Below are positions 35,799 to 46,331 of a stretch of 64,000 bases of DNA, piece after piece (the first letter of the stretch is position 1; each line of letters opens with the position of its first letter). Below the pieces are notes generated by a model. The model was not told the DNA's origin. It did not search any database and saw only the letters and a list, made by a program, of their open reading frames with translations. Origin of the DNA: an uncultured Pseudomonadota bacterium (GTDB lineage: Bacteria; Pseudomonadota; Gammaproteobacteria; Steroidobacterales; Steroidobacteraceae); NCBI GenBank assembly GCA_903838705.1, contig CAILZL010000010.1, positions 62,001 through 126,000 on the forward strand. The letters run 5' to 3'. The position numbers were made by a program, and so were the translations under genes.

Positions 35799-37169
35799 TC
35801 AACACGCCGCAGCCCGTGCCGCAGCAGACCGGTCTTCAGATACAGCGGCAGGCACCCAGCGTCCACGCAGCGAATTTTTCAGTACTTCCACAATCTGAAC
35901 TTCAGCAAACTGGTTGATGAGTTGCTGCGGCCCCTCGAAATGTACCCAGCGCATATTCTCTGTGCGCCCCGACAACAGCCGCTCATTTGTCTTTGAAGGC
36001 CCCGTCACCAGCACGCGCTGTATGGACCCGAGCATGGTTTCACTGATGGCAGCAGCCTGCTGATTAAGACGTTCCTGCAGACGTTCCAGTCGTTGCTGCT
36101 TTTCATCATGGCTGACCTCATCCAGCAGCGACGCCGCTGGAGTTCCGGGTCGACGACTGTAGATAAAACTGAACGACTGATCAAAACCTGCTTCTGCCAC
36201 CAGTTTCATGGTGTCCTCAAAATCCCGATCAGTCTCGCCGGGAAACCCGACGATGAAGTCAGAGGAAATACAGATATCCGGACGCACCGTGCGCAGCTTG
36301 CGCAGTTTCTGCTTGTACTCAAGCACGGTATGTCGGCGCCCCATCAGTGACAGCACGCGGTCTGAACCGCTTTGCACAGGCAGGTGGAGATAGTTGGCCA
36401 GCTTGGGCACATCACGATACGCTGCAATCAGGGCATCATTGAATTCAACCGGATGTGAGGTGGTAAAACGGATACGTTCAATCCCGTCAATTGCAGCCAC
36501 TTTCCTGATCAGTGTAGCAAGGTCGCATTCCTCATCATTCTCCATCGCGCCCGCATAAGCGTTCACCGTCTGACCCAGCAGATTAACTTCCTTCACGCCC
36601 TGCTGTGCCAGGCTACGCACTTCATACATGACCTGTTCGACAGGTCGACTGACCTCTTCACCCCGGGTATAGGGCACTACGCAAAAAGTGCAGAATTTGC
36701 TGCAACCTTCGATGATCGACACAAATGCAGTCGCACCCTCGGCACGCGGTTCCGGCATGAGGTCGAACTTTTCAATCTCGGGAAAGCTGACATCGACCTG
36801 CGAACGGCCGGATTGTTTGAGCGCCTCCAGCATTTGCGGCAGGCGGTGCAGAGTCTGCGGCCCGAACACCAGATCAACATAAGGCGCGCGGTCAGTGATT
36901 CCCTCGCCCTCCTGACTGGCGACACACCCCCCGACACCAATGATGATCTCTGGCCGAAGCTGCTTCAGCTGATTCCAGCGACCCAGTTGCGAAAATACTT
37001 TCTCCTGTGCCTTCTCGCGTATGGAGCAGGTATTGAGCAGCAGCACATCGGCCTGTTCAGGTTCGTCAGTAAGCTCATACCCGGCAGCTTTGTTGAGCAC
37101 ATCCAGCATTTTTGCCGAATCGTACTCATTCATCTGACAACCAAAAGTGCGGATAAACAGGCGAGGCAT
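35799..37169 (-). CDS. miaB: tRNA methylthiotransferase MiaB
   Basis: Radical-SAM enzyme adding the methylthio group at position 2 of i6A37 in tRNA. The N-terminal domain ([12 protein letters not shown]) binds the second iron-sulfur cluster; the radical-SAM Cx3Cx2C is in [21 protein letters not shown]; a TRAM domain closes the protein. I use ATG 37169 ([10 protein letters not shown]); a TTG at 37190 is also open. First gene of the block leading to corC. Confidence 0.95.
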   Translation of the reverse strand: MPRLFIRTFGCQMNEYDSAKMLDVLNKAAGYELTDEPEQADVLLLNTCSIREKAQEKVFSQLGRWNQLKQLRPEIIIGVGGCVASQEGEGITDRAPYVDLVFGPQTLHRLPQMLEALKQSGRSQVDVSFPEIEKFDLMPEPRAEGATAFVSIIEGCSKFCTFCVVPYTRGEEVSRPVEQVMYEVRSLAQQGVKEVNLLGQTVNAYAGAMENDEECDLATLIRKVAAIDGIERIRFTTSHPVEFNDALIAAYRDVPKLANYLHLPVQSGSDRVLSLMGRRHTVLEYKQKLRKLRTVRPDICISSDFIVGFPGETDRDFEDTMKLVAEAGFDQSFSFIYSRRPGTPAASLLDEVSHDEKQQRLERLQERLNQQAAAISETMLGSIQRVLVTGPSKTNERLLSGRTENMRWVHFEGPQQLINQFAEVQIVEVLKNSLRGRWVPAAVSEDRSAAARAAAC

Positions 37170-37391
37170 CGGGTGATCGGGGTCAATCAATTATTTCTGG
37201 GGCACCAAGGATACGGCCAGGTGCCGATTTTTTCCATGTGTGATCGCCGTATTACACGCTGCAACACACCCTTTTCTGTCAAAACTGAATACTGACATGC
37301 ACCGGACGGACGTCCAGACTCAGAAAGTGTCCGACGGAATCGGGGGCCGGTTCCGTTATAGTCACGTTTCTACATTGCCGATCCAGTCATC

Positions 37392-39449
37392 ATGTCCGAT
37401 ACCACACAAAACCAGCTGCAACACAGCAGCAGCCCCTATCTCCTGCAACATGCAGACAACCCGGTGCACTGGCAACCATGGGGAGAACAAGCCTTGCAGA
37501 TGGCGCGCGACACCGGCAAGCCCATCCTGCTGTCGATTGGCTATTCAGCCTGTCACTGGTGCCATGTCATGGCGCACGAGTCGTTTGAAGATGAAACCAC
37601 TGCGGCTTTGATGAACCAGCTGTTCGTGAATATCAAGGTGGATCGCGAAGAACGCCCCGACCTGGACAGGATCTATCAACTGGCTCAGCAGATCCTTACA
37701 CAACATACAGGCGGCTGGCCGTTAACCATGTTCCTGAGTCACGACACGCAGCAACCATTTTTCGGCGGCACCTATTTTCCACCTGTTCCACGCCATGGCT
37801 TGCCGGGATTTCAGGATCTGTTGCAACGGGTTGCCCAGTATTACCGGGAACGGCAGAGTGACATCCAGCAACAGCAACAGGCACTGATGCAGGTGTTCCA
37901 TGATCTCCAACCTGAATCACTGCTTGAAGCCGCACTGGATGATTCACCACTGCGCATCGCACGCGAAACGCTGCAAACCCAGTTTGACAGCGAATTCGGC
38001 GGTTTCGGTGGCGCACCCAAATTTCCTCACCCTCGCACACTTGAGTTCCTGTTACGTCAATGGCGTGCCAGCAGTGGCGCTGAACAGCCTGACCTGCATG
38101 CGTTGTACATGTGTGCCCTGACACTGACACGCATGGCTGAAGGTGGAATTTACGATCAGCTCGGTGGCGGCTTTTACCGGTATTCAGTCGACAGATACTG
38201 GATGATTCCTCACTTTGAAAAAATGCTGTATGACAACGCCGAGTTACTGCGCATTTATGCTCAGACAGCGATAGCGACGGGTGACCCCCTGTTCAAGCGG
38301 ATTACGCATGAAACAGCGCAATGGCTGCTGCGTGACATGCGCGCTCCGCAGGGCAGTTTCTGGTCAACTCTGGATGCTGATTCCGAAGGCCATGAAGGCC
38401 GCTACTACGTCTGGGATAACGCACAACTCATGCGCCTGCTGACACCCGGCGAATACGCAGTGTTTTCACGTCGTTTCGGTCTTGATGGCGCACCTAATTT
38501 TGAAAGTCACTGGCATCTGCACAGTTATCGCAATCTGGATGAGATCGCCAAAGAGCTGAATCTGAGTACGGCAGATGCCGAACACGAATTGCAGCATGCG
38601 CGACAGAAACTGCTGGCCCTGCGTGCACAGCGCATTGCCCCCGGGCTGGACAATAAAATTCTCACTGCATGGAATGGTCTGTTGATTGCCGGCCTGTGCC
38701 AGGCTGCACGCTGCCTGAATGACACCAGCCTGATAGAAGCCGCCTGCACAGCAACCGATCAGCTGCGTGCTTCGGCATGGCAGGATGGCCGGTTGTACGC
38801 AGTGCAAGCAGGTGGACAGACGCAGTTCCCGGCGTATCTGGATGATCACGCCTTCCTGCTGGCCGGGCTGCTTGAACTATTACAAACACGCTGGCGCAGC
38901 AGTGATCTGCAATGGGCTATTGAGCTGGCAGAAACTTTGTTGAATCGCTTTTACGATCAGGAGCGTGGAGGCTTTTACTTCACCGCTGACGATCACGAAA
39001 CACTGATCCATCGCAGCAAGTCATTTGCAGACGAAGCCACGCCCTCAGGTAACGCGATCGCCGCGCAGTCATTGTTGCGACTGGGCTATCTGCTGGGTGA
39101 ACCACGTTACCTGCATGCAGCAGAACAGACACTTCGCGCTGACTGGGCTGCATTGCAAGACCATCCTTCAACTCATGCGAGCCTGTTGATTGGTCTGGAA
39201 GAGTTCCTGTACGCGCCACAACTCATCATCATTCGCGGTGCCGCATCCGAAGCGAACGAATGGCAGCAGGCTCTCAACCAGCTGTATAAGCCGGATAGAA
39301 TGGTATTCGCCATTCCAGCCGGAGCTGAATTGCCTGCAAGCATTGCCGGCAAAAGCTCTGCTGATAAAACTCTGGCATACGTCTGTCACGGAACCCAGTG
39401 CGGTGCACCGGTACATACACTTGAAGCCCTGATTGCACTTGGCCGGTAA
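37392..39449 (+). CDS. YyaL/SSP411-type thioredoxin-domain protein (DUF255)
   Basis: 685-residue protein with an N-terminal thioredoxin-like domain ([13 protein letters not shown], then Cys54 and Cys57 in SACHWCHVM) and a C-terminal alpha/alpha-barrel resembling N-acylglucosamine epimerases ([37 protein letters not shown]). The family is conserved from bacteria to animals; the biochemical role is not settled. Divergent from miaB with a 222-base gap. Confidence 0.9.
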   Translation: MSDTTQNQLQHSSSPYLLQHADNPVHWQPWGEQALQMARDTGKPILLSIGYSACHWCHVMAHESFEDETTAALMNQLFVNIKVDREERPDLDRIYQLAQQILTQHTGGWPLTMFLSHDTQQPFFGGTYFPPVPRHGLPGFQDLLQRVAQYYRERQSDIQQQQQALMQVFHDLQPESLLEAALDDSPLRIARETLQTQFDSEFGGFGGAPKFPHPRTLEFLLRQWRASSGAEQPDLHALYMCALTLTRMAEGGIYDQLGGGFYRYSVDRYWMIPHFEKMLYDNAELLRIYAQTAIATGDPLFKRITHETAQWLLRDMRAPQGSFWSTLDADSEGHEGRYYVWDNAQLMRLLTPGEYAVFSRRFGLDGAPNFESHWHLHSYRNLDEIAKELNLSTADAEHELQHARQKLLALRAQRIAPGLDNKILTAWNGLLIAGLCQAARCLNDTSLIEAACTATDQLRASAWQDGRLYAVQAGGQTQFPAYLDDHAFLLAGLLELLQTRWRSSDLQWAIELAETLLNRFYDQERGGFYFTADDHETLIHRSKSFADEATPSGNAIAAQSLLRLGYLLGEPRYLHAAEQTLRADWAALQDHPSTHASLLIGLEEFLYAPQLIIIRGAASEANEWQQALNQLYKPDRMVFAIPAGAELPASIAGKSSADKTLAYVCHGTQCGAPVHTLEALIALGR

Positions 39450-39501
39450 GATCCGATCAATCACGTAAATTGCGCAGAACAGGCAAGGCCTGATGAACCC
39501 G

Positions 39502-39966
39502 TCAGGGCTGTAATGCAGCCCTGATTTCAAACAACAGTCCCGCATCGCGCCGGTCATCAAACTGTGGGGCCTGAGCCCAGTCATAAGCCCAGGGATGAGC
39601 GGTTTTCAACTCGACAGATTCATCCGTATATCTGGGCACGACATGCGCATGCAAGGCAGGCTCTACGTTACCGAACATCGCATAGTTGATACGCAGTGCA
39701 CCGGTCACCTTGAACACCGCATCACCCAGTGAAGCCATATCTTTGAGAAACTGCTCGCGATGCAATAACGCCATGGCATTAAGGTGTGGCACCACCGGAT
39801 CGGGCAACAGCAGACTGTAGCCACGCAGGAATTGCGACTGCCCCAGCACCGCCCAACCCGATGCCATGCGCATGATCAAGGCGGAATATGATCCTGACCG
39901 ACACGCCTCGACCATGCGGTGGATGGCTGTTTGTTGCTGTGAACTGTTTTCAGTTGAAAGTGACAT
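39502..39966 (-). CDS. HIT-family protein
   Basis: Histidine-triad nucleotide-binding fold: the triad HAHVVPRY replaces the classic HxHxHxx third His by Pro, as in galactose-1-phosphate uridylyltransferase-like and some HIT members. FLRGYSLLLPDPVVPHLNAM is the conserved strand. 154 residues. Substrate unknown. It converges on the yyaL-like gene; a GGGCTG/CAGCCC hairpin overlaps its C-terminal codons. Confidence 0.8.
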   Translation of the reverse strand: MSLSTENSSQQQTAIHRMVEACRSGSYSALIMRMASGWAVLGQSQFLRGYSLLLPDPVVPHLNAMALLHREQFLKDMASLGDAVFKVTGALRINYAMFGNVEPALHAHVVPRYTDESVELKTAHPWAYDWAQAPQFDDRRDAGLLFEIRAALQP

Positions 39967-40328
39967 TTGATTTCCATGTGTGCAGAGCAGCGATGGGCAA
40001 GCCTAGACACCCGGCAACCTGCTGACAATTGCTTCTTATCCCCTGCCTTGCTGGAATCAGAAGTCACACCCCCGAATCAGACATGACTTTCATTACGGGC
40101 ACATGAGTTACCACAGCGCAGCAGATGCTTTAGCCACTCTGGATGCTTACTCAGCCCGGAATACTGCATAGGGCGGGTTTTGTTTTTACATAAAACCACC
40201 CATATGTCCTGCCGATGCATTTACTATTGGCAATTACAGAAAAATCCAGCACCGCAGCCATTTTTCCGCTTGCAATTCCCACGGCAATTAATCATATTTG
40301 GTCTCAATTGATCCAAATGTGGTTTTAG
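39967..40328. other. Divergent intergenic region upstream of the DUF6502 gene
   Basis: 362 bases with no convincing gene. It contains a stem-loop at 40171-40201 (GGG and GGTTTT pairing with AAAACC and CCC around a T-rich loop), and at the right end the promoter/inverted-repeat element described separately. The middle 40020-40160 shows nothing I can name. Confidence 0.6.
40270..40321 (+). promoter_or_regulatory. Promoter with overlapping operator-like inverted repeat
   Basis: TTGCAA (40270-40275), 17-base spacer, CATATT (40293-40298) is a modest sigma-70 match. The -10 lies inside an inverted repeat CATATTTGG (40293-40301) / CCAAATGTG (40313-40321), 8 of 9 matched, with an 11-base centre holding CAATTG. 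A repressor bound here would block initiation; alternatively the arms fold in the short leader just before the ATG at 40329. Confidence 0.4.
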
Positions 40329-41153
40329 ATGGCCCTTGATTCCAAACAAGCCCTGCTTACCGCCTGTCGCAGATTACTGCGACCGCTGGCGCGCCTGCTT
40401 ATCAAAAGCGGCGTGTCATGGAAAGAATTTGCCGATGTATCCAAGGTTGCGTTTGTGGAAGTCGCCACGGAGGAATTCGGCATTCGTGGTCGTCCCACCA
40501 ACCAGGCGCGGGTAGCCATCCTGACTGGTATCAATCGTCGCGAAGTCGCGCGCCTGCGCGAAATCATCGAATCAGGCGAACAGGAAGAGCCACGTTATCT
40601 GAGTGCAGCGCAGCGCCTGCTCTCCGGCTGGCACCAGGATCCCGAATATCTGGATGCAGGACGCCCTCTGGTTCTGCCCCACAGCGGAGCTGCCCCGTCA
40701 TTCGCCAGTTTGTGTGAACGCTATGGCGGCGACATGCCAGTCACGGCACTACTGAAAGAACTCAAAGCAGTCAACGCGGTGGCTGAACAGGCTGATGGTC
40801 GTTTACAGGTGCTGACCCGCGTGTATATCCCGCAGGAAATTGACGGCGATCGCGCATTACGTTCCGGCAGCGTGCTGGAAGACATGGGTAATGTCATTAC
40901 TCACAACCTGATCAGCCCGCTAAGTGAACCCCGGCGTTTCGAGCGTCGTGCTGAAAACGATGCCATCGATCCCAAGCACTTGCCGGCATTCCAGTCATTT
41001 CTGGCTGATGAAGGTCAGGCATTTCTTGAGCGCGTTGACGACTGGCTGACGCAACACGAACAAACCGATTCAGAAAGTCCCGATGCCAAACGCATCCGCC
41101 TTGGTGCCGGGCTCTATCACATACAGAACCACAAGCCTAGAGGTCGCAAATGA
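40329..41153 (+). CDS. DUF6502 family protein (possible DNA-binding regulator)
   Basis: Resembles the DUF6502 family, whose role is unknown. The first 85 residues look like a helical DNA-binding unit: RLLIKSGVSWKEFADVSKVAFVEVA, then TNQARVAILTGINRREVARLREI, which reads as a helix-turn-helix. The rest (residues 90-274) is soluble and charged, with a C-terminal helix region ending RLGAGLYHIQNHKPRGRK. No signal or membrane segment. The stop overlaps the lipoprotein start by ATGA, so the pair is obligately linked. A regulator of the next gene or of itself is inferred from position and the upstream inverted repeat. Confidence 0.72.
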   Translation: MALDSKQALLTACRRLLRPLARLLIKSGVSWKEFADVSKVAFVEVATEEFGIRGRPTNQARVAILTGINRREVARLREIIESGEQEEPRYLSAAQRLLSGWHQDPEYLDAGRPLVLPHSGAAPSFASLCERYGGDMPVTALLKELKAVNAVAEQADGRLQVLTRVYIPQEIDGDRALRSGSVLEDMGNVITHNLISPLSEPRRFERRAENDAIDPKHLPAFQSFLADEGQAFLERVDDWLTQHEQTDSESPDAKRIRLGAGLYHIQNHKPRGRK

Positions 41154-42553
41154 ATACTCGCCCGTTTTTTTCTACAGTGCTGATGGCACTTGCGGCCCTG
41201 CTCAGCGCCTGCGGCGGTGATAGCCAGCTCGCCGGTATCAATGGCGGCGGGATTTCCAACGGCGGCACCAGTGACCCCGGTGTAGTGGTCGGCCCTATCA
41301 CGGGATTCGGCAGCATTTTTGTCAATGGGATCGAGTTCGATCTGAATGGCAGTACCGTAACGGTAGATGGCGTATCCAGCACAGGACAAACCGATCTGCG
41401 TATCGGCCAGATTGTCACGGTCAAAGGCAAAATCAATCAAAGCACCGGCATGGGCACGGCTGATAGCGTTGAGTACGGTAACAATCTGAAAGGCGTGGTT
41501 TCAGCTGTAGATACTGTTAACAATACTTTCACTGTCATTGGTCAGACGGTGACAGTCACGGGCACCACTGTGTTTGATGGAAGAACCGGACTCACTGACC
41601 TTGCGGCTAACGATATCGTCGAAGTGAGTGGCTTCGTGAATGCAACGGGGAAAATAGTGGCCACTCGCGTTGAACGTCAAACCACATCAGGCAGCTCTGA
41701 ATTGAAAGGCGCTGTTTCAAGCCTTGATACATTTCTGCAAACTTTCATGATTGGCACCACCAAAGTCAGCTATTTAGGCGTCGCGCTAGTTACTGGCGGA
41801 ACCCTTGCGAATGACGCATGCGTTGAAGTCAAGGGCGCTTACAGCGGGACCCAACTGAACGCCAGCAGCATTGAGGTTAAAAGCTGTGGCCTGTCTGTAT
41901 CAGCTAATGACATTGGCGAGATTGAAGGCATCATCACCACTTCACTAACTGGCTCCACCTTCACTATGGGTACATTGACGGTCAGCACAGCCAACACGCC
42001 TCAGTATGTGAATGGCACAACAGCCGACCTGCTGGCTGGTAAAGAAGTGGAAGTGGAAGGCACTTTCAATAGCAGCAATGTATTGGTGGCACGCAAGATC
42101 GAGATCAAACAGGGAACTGATGTGCGCATGACAGGCCTGGTTGATGTGGGCTCGGTCAATATTGCAGCAAAGACTTTCACCATGTACGGCGTCACCGTAT
42201 CGACCAATGCCAGCACACAGTTTGTGAACAAGCTGGGAAATTCGAATGACTCCTATTCTTTGATCAATTTGCAGGATAGTAACTTCGTCGAGGTGCGCGG
42301 TTATGAAAACGCAAGCCACACCGCAATGACCGCCGTGACTTTGGAGCGCAGAAATCCAGACTCGCGCTTGGAAATTCAGGCAACTGCGACCAATACAGCC
42401 CCATCAGCCACAGCTTTTTCACTGCTCGGAATTCCCGTCAGTGCTACCAGCTCAATTCTCATATCCAAGGATGACCATGTACGGGCGCGAGGCACATGGT
42501 CATCCGCAACCAGTACCTTTTCGGCAACCAGCGTGGAAAACAACGCATTCTGA
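41150..42553 (+). CDS. DUF5666 repeat lipoprotein
   Basis: Lipobox LLSAC (Cys at residue 21) after a hydrophobic run, so an anchored lipoprotein. A Gly/Ser linker is followed by GPITGFGSIFVNGIEFD and then five or six repeats of about 70 residues. Each has a pattern like G-x-V-x(5-8)-F-x-V-x-G-x-x-V-T-V ... L-x-x-G-x-x-V-x-V-x-G ... V-x-A-x-x-V-E, an OB-like beta barrel. Clear units begin near KGVVSAVDTVNN, KGAVSSLDTFLQ, EGIITTSLTGST and TGLVDVGSVNIA. 467 residues. No function is known; binding of metal, sugar or envelope polymer is open. Coupled to the DUF6502 gene. Confidence 0.8.
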   Translation: MNTRPFFSTVLMALAALLSACGGDSQLAGINGGGISNGGTSDPGVVVGPITGFGSIFVNGIEFDLNGSTVTVDGVSSTGQTDLRIGQIVTVKGKINQSTGMGTADSVEYGNNLKGVVSAVDTVNNTFTVIGQTVTVTGTTVFDGRTGLTDLAANDIVEVSGFVNATGKIVATRVERQTTSGSSELKGAVSSLDTFLQTFMIGTTKVSYLGVALVTGGTLANDACVEVKGAYSGTQLNASSIEVKSCGLSVSANDIGEIEGIITTSLTGSTFTMGTLTVSTANTPQYVNGTTADLLAGKEVEVEGTFNSSNVLVARKIEIKQGTDVRMTGLVDVGSVNIAAKTFTMYGVTVSTNASTQFVNKLGNSNDSYSLINLQDSNFVEVRGYENASHTAMTAVTLERRNPDSRLEIQATATNTAPSATAFSLLGIPVSATSSILISKDDHVRARGTWSSATSTFSATSVENNAF

Positions 42554-42601
42554 TTACAGTCTCAGTCTGATTGCCTGCTGAGCAAACCCGGAACCTGCGC
42601 A

Positions 42602-42769
42602 TCAATCTCCGCGCAGGTTCTTCATCAGGGTATTGACCGCAACCATCACCACCACAAACAGCAGCAGTGAAATGATCTGCGTAGCCAGCTCAGAAAAGTA
42701 CTGGCCAATAAAATGGCTGAGCCAGTACACAAGGGTAGCGGCAACAGCGATAGCAGGCAGCAGGGTCAT
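42602..42769 (-). CDS. Small membrane protein, 55 residues
   Basis: The ATG at 42769 has an excellent GGAGG site 6 bases upstream, which favours it over a longer frame to 42829. Two hydrophobic segments (LLPAIAVAATLVYWLSHFIG and IISLLLFVVVMVAVNTLM) with a short basic end KNLRGD. Unknown family. Convergent with the DUF5666 gene. Confidence 0.6.
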   Translation of the reverse strand: MTLLPAIAVAATLVYWLSHFIGQYFSELATQIISLLLFVVVMVAVNTLMKNLRGD

Positions 42770-43162
42770 CGCGATCCTCCGGAATCCACTTGATGCAGCG
42801 CAATATAGAACATTCAGCAGGCAGGGCATCTAACTGAATGCCAGCAGGTGTACCGGTTACTCTTGTAACGGGTGGCTTCGGAACAAGCTGTCCCATCATC
42901 CTCCGGCCCGACCAGGTCCGGGCAATACCATAATCAGCTTTCCGACCGGCCCGGACACCCTTCCCCGGTCACTCCTGCACCCCGGGACGGGCCCAGACCC
43001 GCGAATTATTTTTTTCCCGAACGACAAGTTCGGATAGAATCGCGCGCCTCATGAACAGGCCGAGCGGCCGAAGGCAGTGGTTTGACGACTCAAATCCGCC
43101 CTCACAGTTGCTGGTTAGGTTCGACTTTTACCCTTACTTTAATGCTGTGACGGAAACTTGTA
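42770..43162. other. Intergenic region upstream of fusA
   Basis: 393 bases. 42850-43000 is GC-rich with several GGCCCG/CCGGGC pieces but no gene. 43017-43040 holds the putative fusA promoter, followed by a leader of about 120 bases with GGCCGAGCGGCC and TTTGACGACTCAAA stem-forming stretches. Confidence 0.6.
43017..43040 (+). promoter_or_regulatory. Putative fusA promoter with inverted repeat
   Basis: TAGAAT at 43035-43040 is a good -10 box. Directly before it, CCGAAC (43017-43022), 5 bases, GTTCGG (43028-43033) form an inverted repeat where the spacer would be. The -35 region is only a T run (weak). A regulator site in the spacer is possible. Confidence 0.4.
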
Positions 43163-45319
43163 ATGGCTCGTACAACTCCCCTTTCTGACATCCGCAACAT
43201 CGGGATCATTGCCCACGTTGACGCCGGTAAAACCACGACTACTGAGCGCATCCTGTATTACACAGGCCGCAAGCACACGATCATCGACGTGCATGAAACA
43301 AAAGATCTGAAGACCTCGACCACCACTGACTATCTGGAACAGGAACAGAAGCGCGGTATCACCATTCAGTCCGCAGCCGTGTCGGCTTTCTGGAAGGGCA
43401 AAAAGCTCAACGTCATCGACACTCCCGGGCACGTGGACTTCACCATCGAAGTAAACCGTTCATTGCGCGTACTCGACGGCGCCGTGGTGGTATTTGACGG
43501 TGTGGCCGGTGTAGAACCTCAGTCCGAAACCAACTGGCGCCTGGCCGATAACTATCGCGTACCACGCATTTGCTACGTCAACAAAATGGACCGCAGCGGC
43601 GCAGGCTTTTTGCGTTGCGTAGACATGATCAAGAAGCGCCTGGGCGCACGTCCATTGCCGATTCAATTGCCGATTGGTTCTGAAGACAACTTCAAGGGCA
43701 TGATCGACCTCGTTGAAATGAAGGCTCTGGTGTGGTCCTCCGATGACAAAGACGCCGAATGGGAAGTCATTGATGTAACCGAAGGTATGGCTGACAAACT
43801 CGGCGTCACCGTGCCTTCCGATCGCGCCATTCTCGATAACATCGAAAAATTCCGCGCTGATCTGGTCGACACCTGCCTGGAAATGGACGACGCAGCGATG
43901 GAAGCTTACCTGGGCGAAGGCACCGTTCCTTCTGCTGATGTGCTGCGCGCTTGCTTGCGCAAAGGCACCAACACCGGCGCGTTCACCCCAGTACTGTGCG
44001 GCTCTTCGTACAAGAACAAAGGTGTGCAGCAAGTTCTCGACGCCGTGGTGTGGTACCTGCCCGCCCCGACCGACGTGGACGCAATTGCCACAGTGGATGC
44101 GGACGGTAACGCCAATGGCGAACGTAAGTGCTCAGACGACGAACCTTTCTCCGCGCTGGCATTCAAGGTCATCAACGATGCCTACGGCGCATTGACCTTC
44201 ATCCGCGTGTATTCAGGTGTGCTGACCAAGGGCATGTCCATTCAGAACAGCACCCGCGGCAAGCGCGAAAAAATTGGCCGCATGGTGGAAATGTTCGCCA
44301 AAGAAGCCAATGCCATTGAAGAAGCCCGCGCCGGTGACATCGTTGCACTGGTATCGCTGGCCGAAACTGAAACAGGTGACACGCTGTGCGATTCTTCCGC
44401 CCCCGTGGTGCTGGAGCGCATGCGCTTCCCTGAACCGGTAATCAGCGTATCGGTACAACCTAAAGTGAAAGGCGAACTGGAAAAATTCAGCGCCGCGCTG
44501 GGCAAGATGGTGCGCGCCGATCCATCACTCAAACTGGAAACAGATCGCGAAACCGGCGAAACCATTCTGCGCGGCATGGGCGAACTGCACTTGGAAGTAA
44601 CGCTGGATCGTATGCGTACCGAGTTCAACGTCGAAGGCACCATGGGTATGCCGCAAGTGGCTTACCGTGAAACCTTCACCAAGCCCGTCTCTGAACAATA
44701 CGTACACAAGAAGCAGACTGGTGGTGCCGGCCAGTTCGCCGAAGTGTGGATTACCTTTGAACCGCGTGAGCGTGGCGAAGGCTTCGAGTTCATCGACGAA
44801 ACCGTGGGTGGCTCAGTACCTCGTGAATACGTACCTGCAGTGGAAAAGGGCTTGAAGATACAGATGGAACAAGGTGTGCTCGCACAGTACCCCACTGTGG
44901 ACTTCCGTGCCCGCCTCACCGACGGTTCGTACCACGACGTGGACTCGAACGCGCTGACCTTCGAAATCGCAGCTCGTGCCTGCTTCCGCGAAGCCATTCG
45001 CAAGGCCGGTCCTGTGTTGCTTGAACCTGTGATGAAGGTGGAAACCGTCACGCCGCAAGATTATCTCGGCGATGTGATCGGCGACTTCAACCGTCGTCGC
45101 GGCATGATTCAGGAACAGCTGGAGCGCGGCACCAACATCGCTGTGATCTCCACCGTGCCCCTGTCGGAAATGTTCGGCTACATCGGCCATCTGCGTGGCA
45201 TGACTTCAGGTCGCGCCTCGTTCACGATGGAATTCTCGCACTATGACCCAGTGCCGAAGAACGTCGCTGATCAGGTAATTGCCGATGTTGCCAAGGCACG
45301 CACTGCTGGCAAGGGCTAA
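43163..45319 (+). CDS. fusA: Elongation factor G (isolated copy)
   Basis: GTPase driving ribosomal translocation and, with RRF, recycling. G1 [12 protein letters not shown], switch [10 protein letters not shown] and G4 NKMD are intact; domain IV ([17 protein letters not shown]) and domain V ([18 protein letters not shown]) are complete. 718 residues, slightly longer than usual. It is not in the rpsL-rpsG-fusA-tuf operon. The switch-I area ([20 protein letters not shown]) and [17 protein letters not shown] differ from the common gammaproteobacterial EF-G, resembling EF-Gs of other phyla or paralogues. So it may be a second EF-G or an acquired one. Confidence 0.93.
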   Translation: MARTTPLSDIRNIGIIAHVDAGKTTTTERILYYTGRKHTIIDVHETKDLKTSTTTDYLEQEQKRGITIQSAAVSAFWKGKKLNVIDTPGHVDFTIEVNRSLRVLDGAVVVFDGVAGVEPQSETNWRLADNYRVPRICYVNKMDRSGAGFLRCVDMIKKRLGARPLPIQLPIGSEDNFKGMIDLVEMKALVWSSDDKDAEWEVIDVTEGMADKLGVTVPSDRAILDNIEKFRADLVDTCLEMDDAAMEAYLGEGTVPSADVLRACLRKGTNTGAFTPVLCGSSYKNKGVQQVLDAVVWYLPAPTDVDAIATVDADGNANGERKCSDDEPFSALAFKVINDAYGALTFIRVYSGVLTKGMSIQNSTRGKREKIGRMVEMFAKEANAIEEARAGDIVALVSLAETETGDTLCDSSAPVVLERMRFPEPVISVSVQPKVKGELEKFSAALGKMVRADPSLKLETDRETGETILRGMGELHLEVTLDRMRTEFNVEGTMGMPQVAYRETFTKPVSEQYVHKKQTGGAGQFAEVWITFEPRERGEGFEFIDETVGGSVPREYVPAVEKGLKIQMEQGVLAQYPTVDFRARLTDGSYHDVDSNALTFEIAARACFREAIRKAGPVLLEPVMKVETVTPQDYLGDVIGDFNRRRGMIQEQLERGTNIAVISTVPLSEMFGYIGHLRGMTSGRASFTMEFSHYDPVPKNVADQVIADVAKARTAGKG

Positions 45320-45357
45320 TCACCCGCATTTCCAGTTGTTACTCAACTTGAGATAAA

Positions 45358-45387
45358 CAAAAGGCCCGTCGCAAGATGGGCCTTTTG
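45358..45387 (+). terminator. Rho-independent terminator of fusA
   Basis: CAAAAGGCCC (45358-45367), 10-base loop, GGGCCTTTTG (45378-45387), then TTA. Ten paired bases with A and T tracts in the arms, 38 bases after the fusA stop; it may also act for transcription from the other side. Confidence 0.75.
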
Positions 45388-45478
45388 TTATGGCGGCAAA
45401 ATCAGAATAAAAGCAGCGCCAATCTATTTAACTAACAACAGCGCAACTCGCCGCAACCACTACAGCAGCTGTCAGCAC

Positions 45479-45871
45479 TCATGCTCTCTCTAAAGCATTC
45501 TTCAACTTCTGATCAGCGACCTGCGCGAGTTCCGCAAGGGCTTTATCACCCAGCATATTCATCAACGCTGTTGGCTTCGCCAATTCCACCGATACTCGCC
45601 CCTGGCCTATATCCCTCACCACAGCATTACAGGGCAGTAAACTGGTGACGTCTGGCGCGCGTGAATAAGCCTCAAACGCCATTTGTGGATTACAGGCACC
45701 GAGAATAATAACGGCCGGCACATCCTGCCCGACTTTCTCCTTGAATCTGGCATGCATATCAATGCGGGTCAGAATGCCGAAGCCCTCTTGCTTCAATGCA
45801 TCAGAAATCCGCTCAATGGCTTCATCAACCGTTGCCTGAAGTTCTCGCTTAAAGTTAATCGATTGAGTCAT
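45479..45871 (-). CDS. DUF302 domain protein
   Basis: 130 residues with the DUF302 pattern: ISDALKQEGFGILTRIDMHARFKEK, AVIILGACNPQMAFEAY and LLPCNAVVRDIGQGRVSV. The family folds as a small alpha/beta dimer; function unknown, though members are often beside redox genes. Here it follows trxC by 22 bases on the same strand, so it is probably co-transcribed with it. Confidence 0.9.
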   Translation of the reverse strand: MTQSINFKRELQATVDEAIERISDALKQEGFGILTRIDMHARFKEKVGQDVPAVIILGACNPQMAFEAYSRAPDVTSLLPCNAVVRDIGQGRVSVELAKPTALMNMLGDKALAELAQVADQKLKNALERA

Positions 45872-45893
45872 AGTCGCTCCTCAGTTTCACTGT

Positions 45894-46331
45894 TTACGCT
45901 TTCCATCTCGCCAGATACTGCGTGAACATGGCCTGCGGCATCGCGCCTGATTGACGGTCCACTTCTGCACCATTTTTAAAAACGATCAAAGTCGGAATAC
46001 TCCGAATTTGATAAGTTTGTGCCGCCTGCCCATGTTGCTCGGTGTTCAGCTTTGCAAAAATAAACTGCCCACCCAGCTGCCTTGCTGCTGCCGTGAATGT
46101 CGGGGCAAATGCCTTACAGGGACCACACCACTCTGCCCAGAAGTCCACCACCACTGGCTGATCCGCTGTGCGAATGAGCTTGACCAGACCTGCACCACTG
46201 ACATCCTGCACGCCATCATGCAAAGGCAATTTGGCCTTACAACTCCCACAAACAGGATGCGCAGCCGCAACCTTATCGAGGGGAACTCGATTGATCTTTT
46301 CGCAATGAGAACAAACAACCAGTGTGTTCAT
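45894..46331 (-). CDS. trxC: Thioredoxin 2 (TrxC) with zinc-binding N-terminus
   Basis: Cytosolic disulfide reductase induced by oxidative stress in relatives. Two CxxC pairs (VCSHCEKIN and PVCGSCKAKL) form the N-terminal zinc site, and the redox centre is EWCGPCKAFAPTF; SIPTLIVFKNG contains the cis-Pro. 145 residues, standard TrxC. Upstream of DUF302, downstream of the pseudouridine synthase gene on the same strand. Confidence 0.95.
   Translation of the reverse strand: MNTLVVCSHCEKINRVPLDKVAAAHPVCGSCKAKLPLHDGVQDVSGAGLVKLIRTADQPVVVDFWAEWCGPCKAFAPTFTAAARQLGGQFIFAKLNTEQHGQAAQTYQIRSIPTLIVFKNGAEVDRQSGAMPQAMFTQYLARWKA

Noticed and set aside
43050-43140. tRNA-like wording upstream of fusA (GCCGAGCGGCCGAAGGC and GGTTCGA)
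   Set aside because: The pieces recall the D-arm and T-arm of serine-type tRNAs, but no acceptor stem closes them, the T-stem does not pair and no proper anticodon arm forms. Treated as leader structure only.
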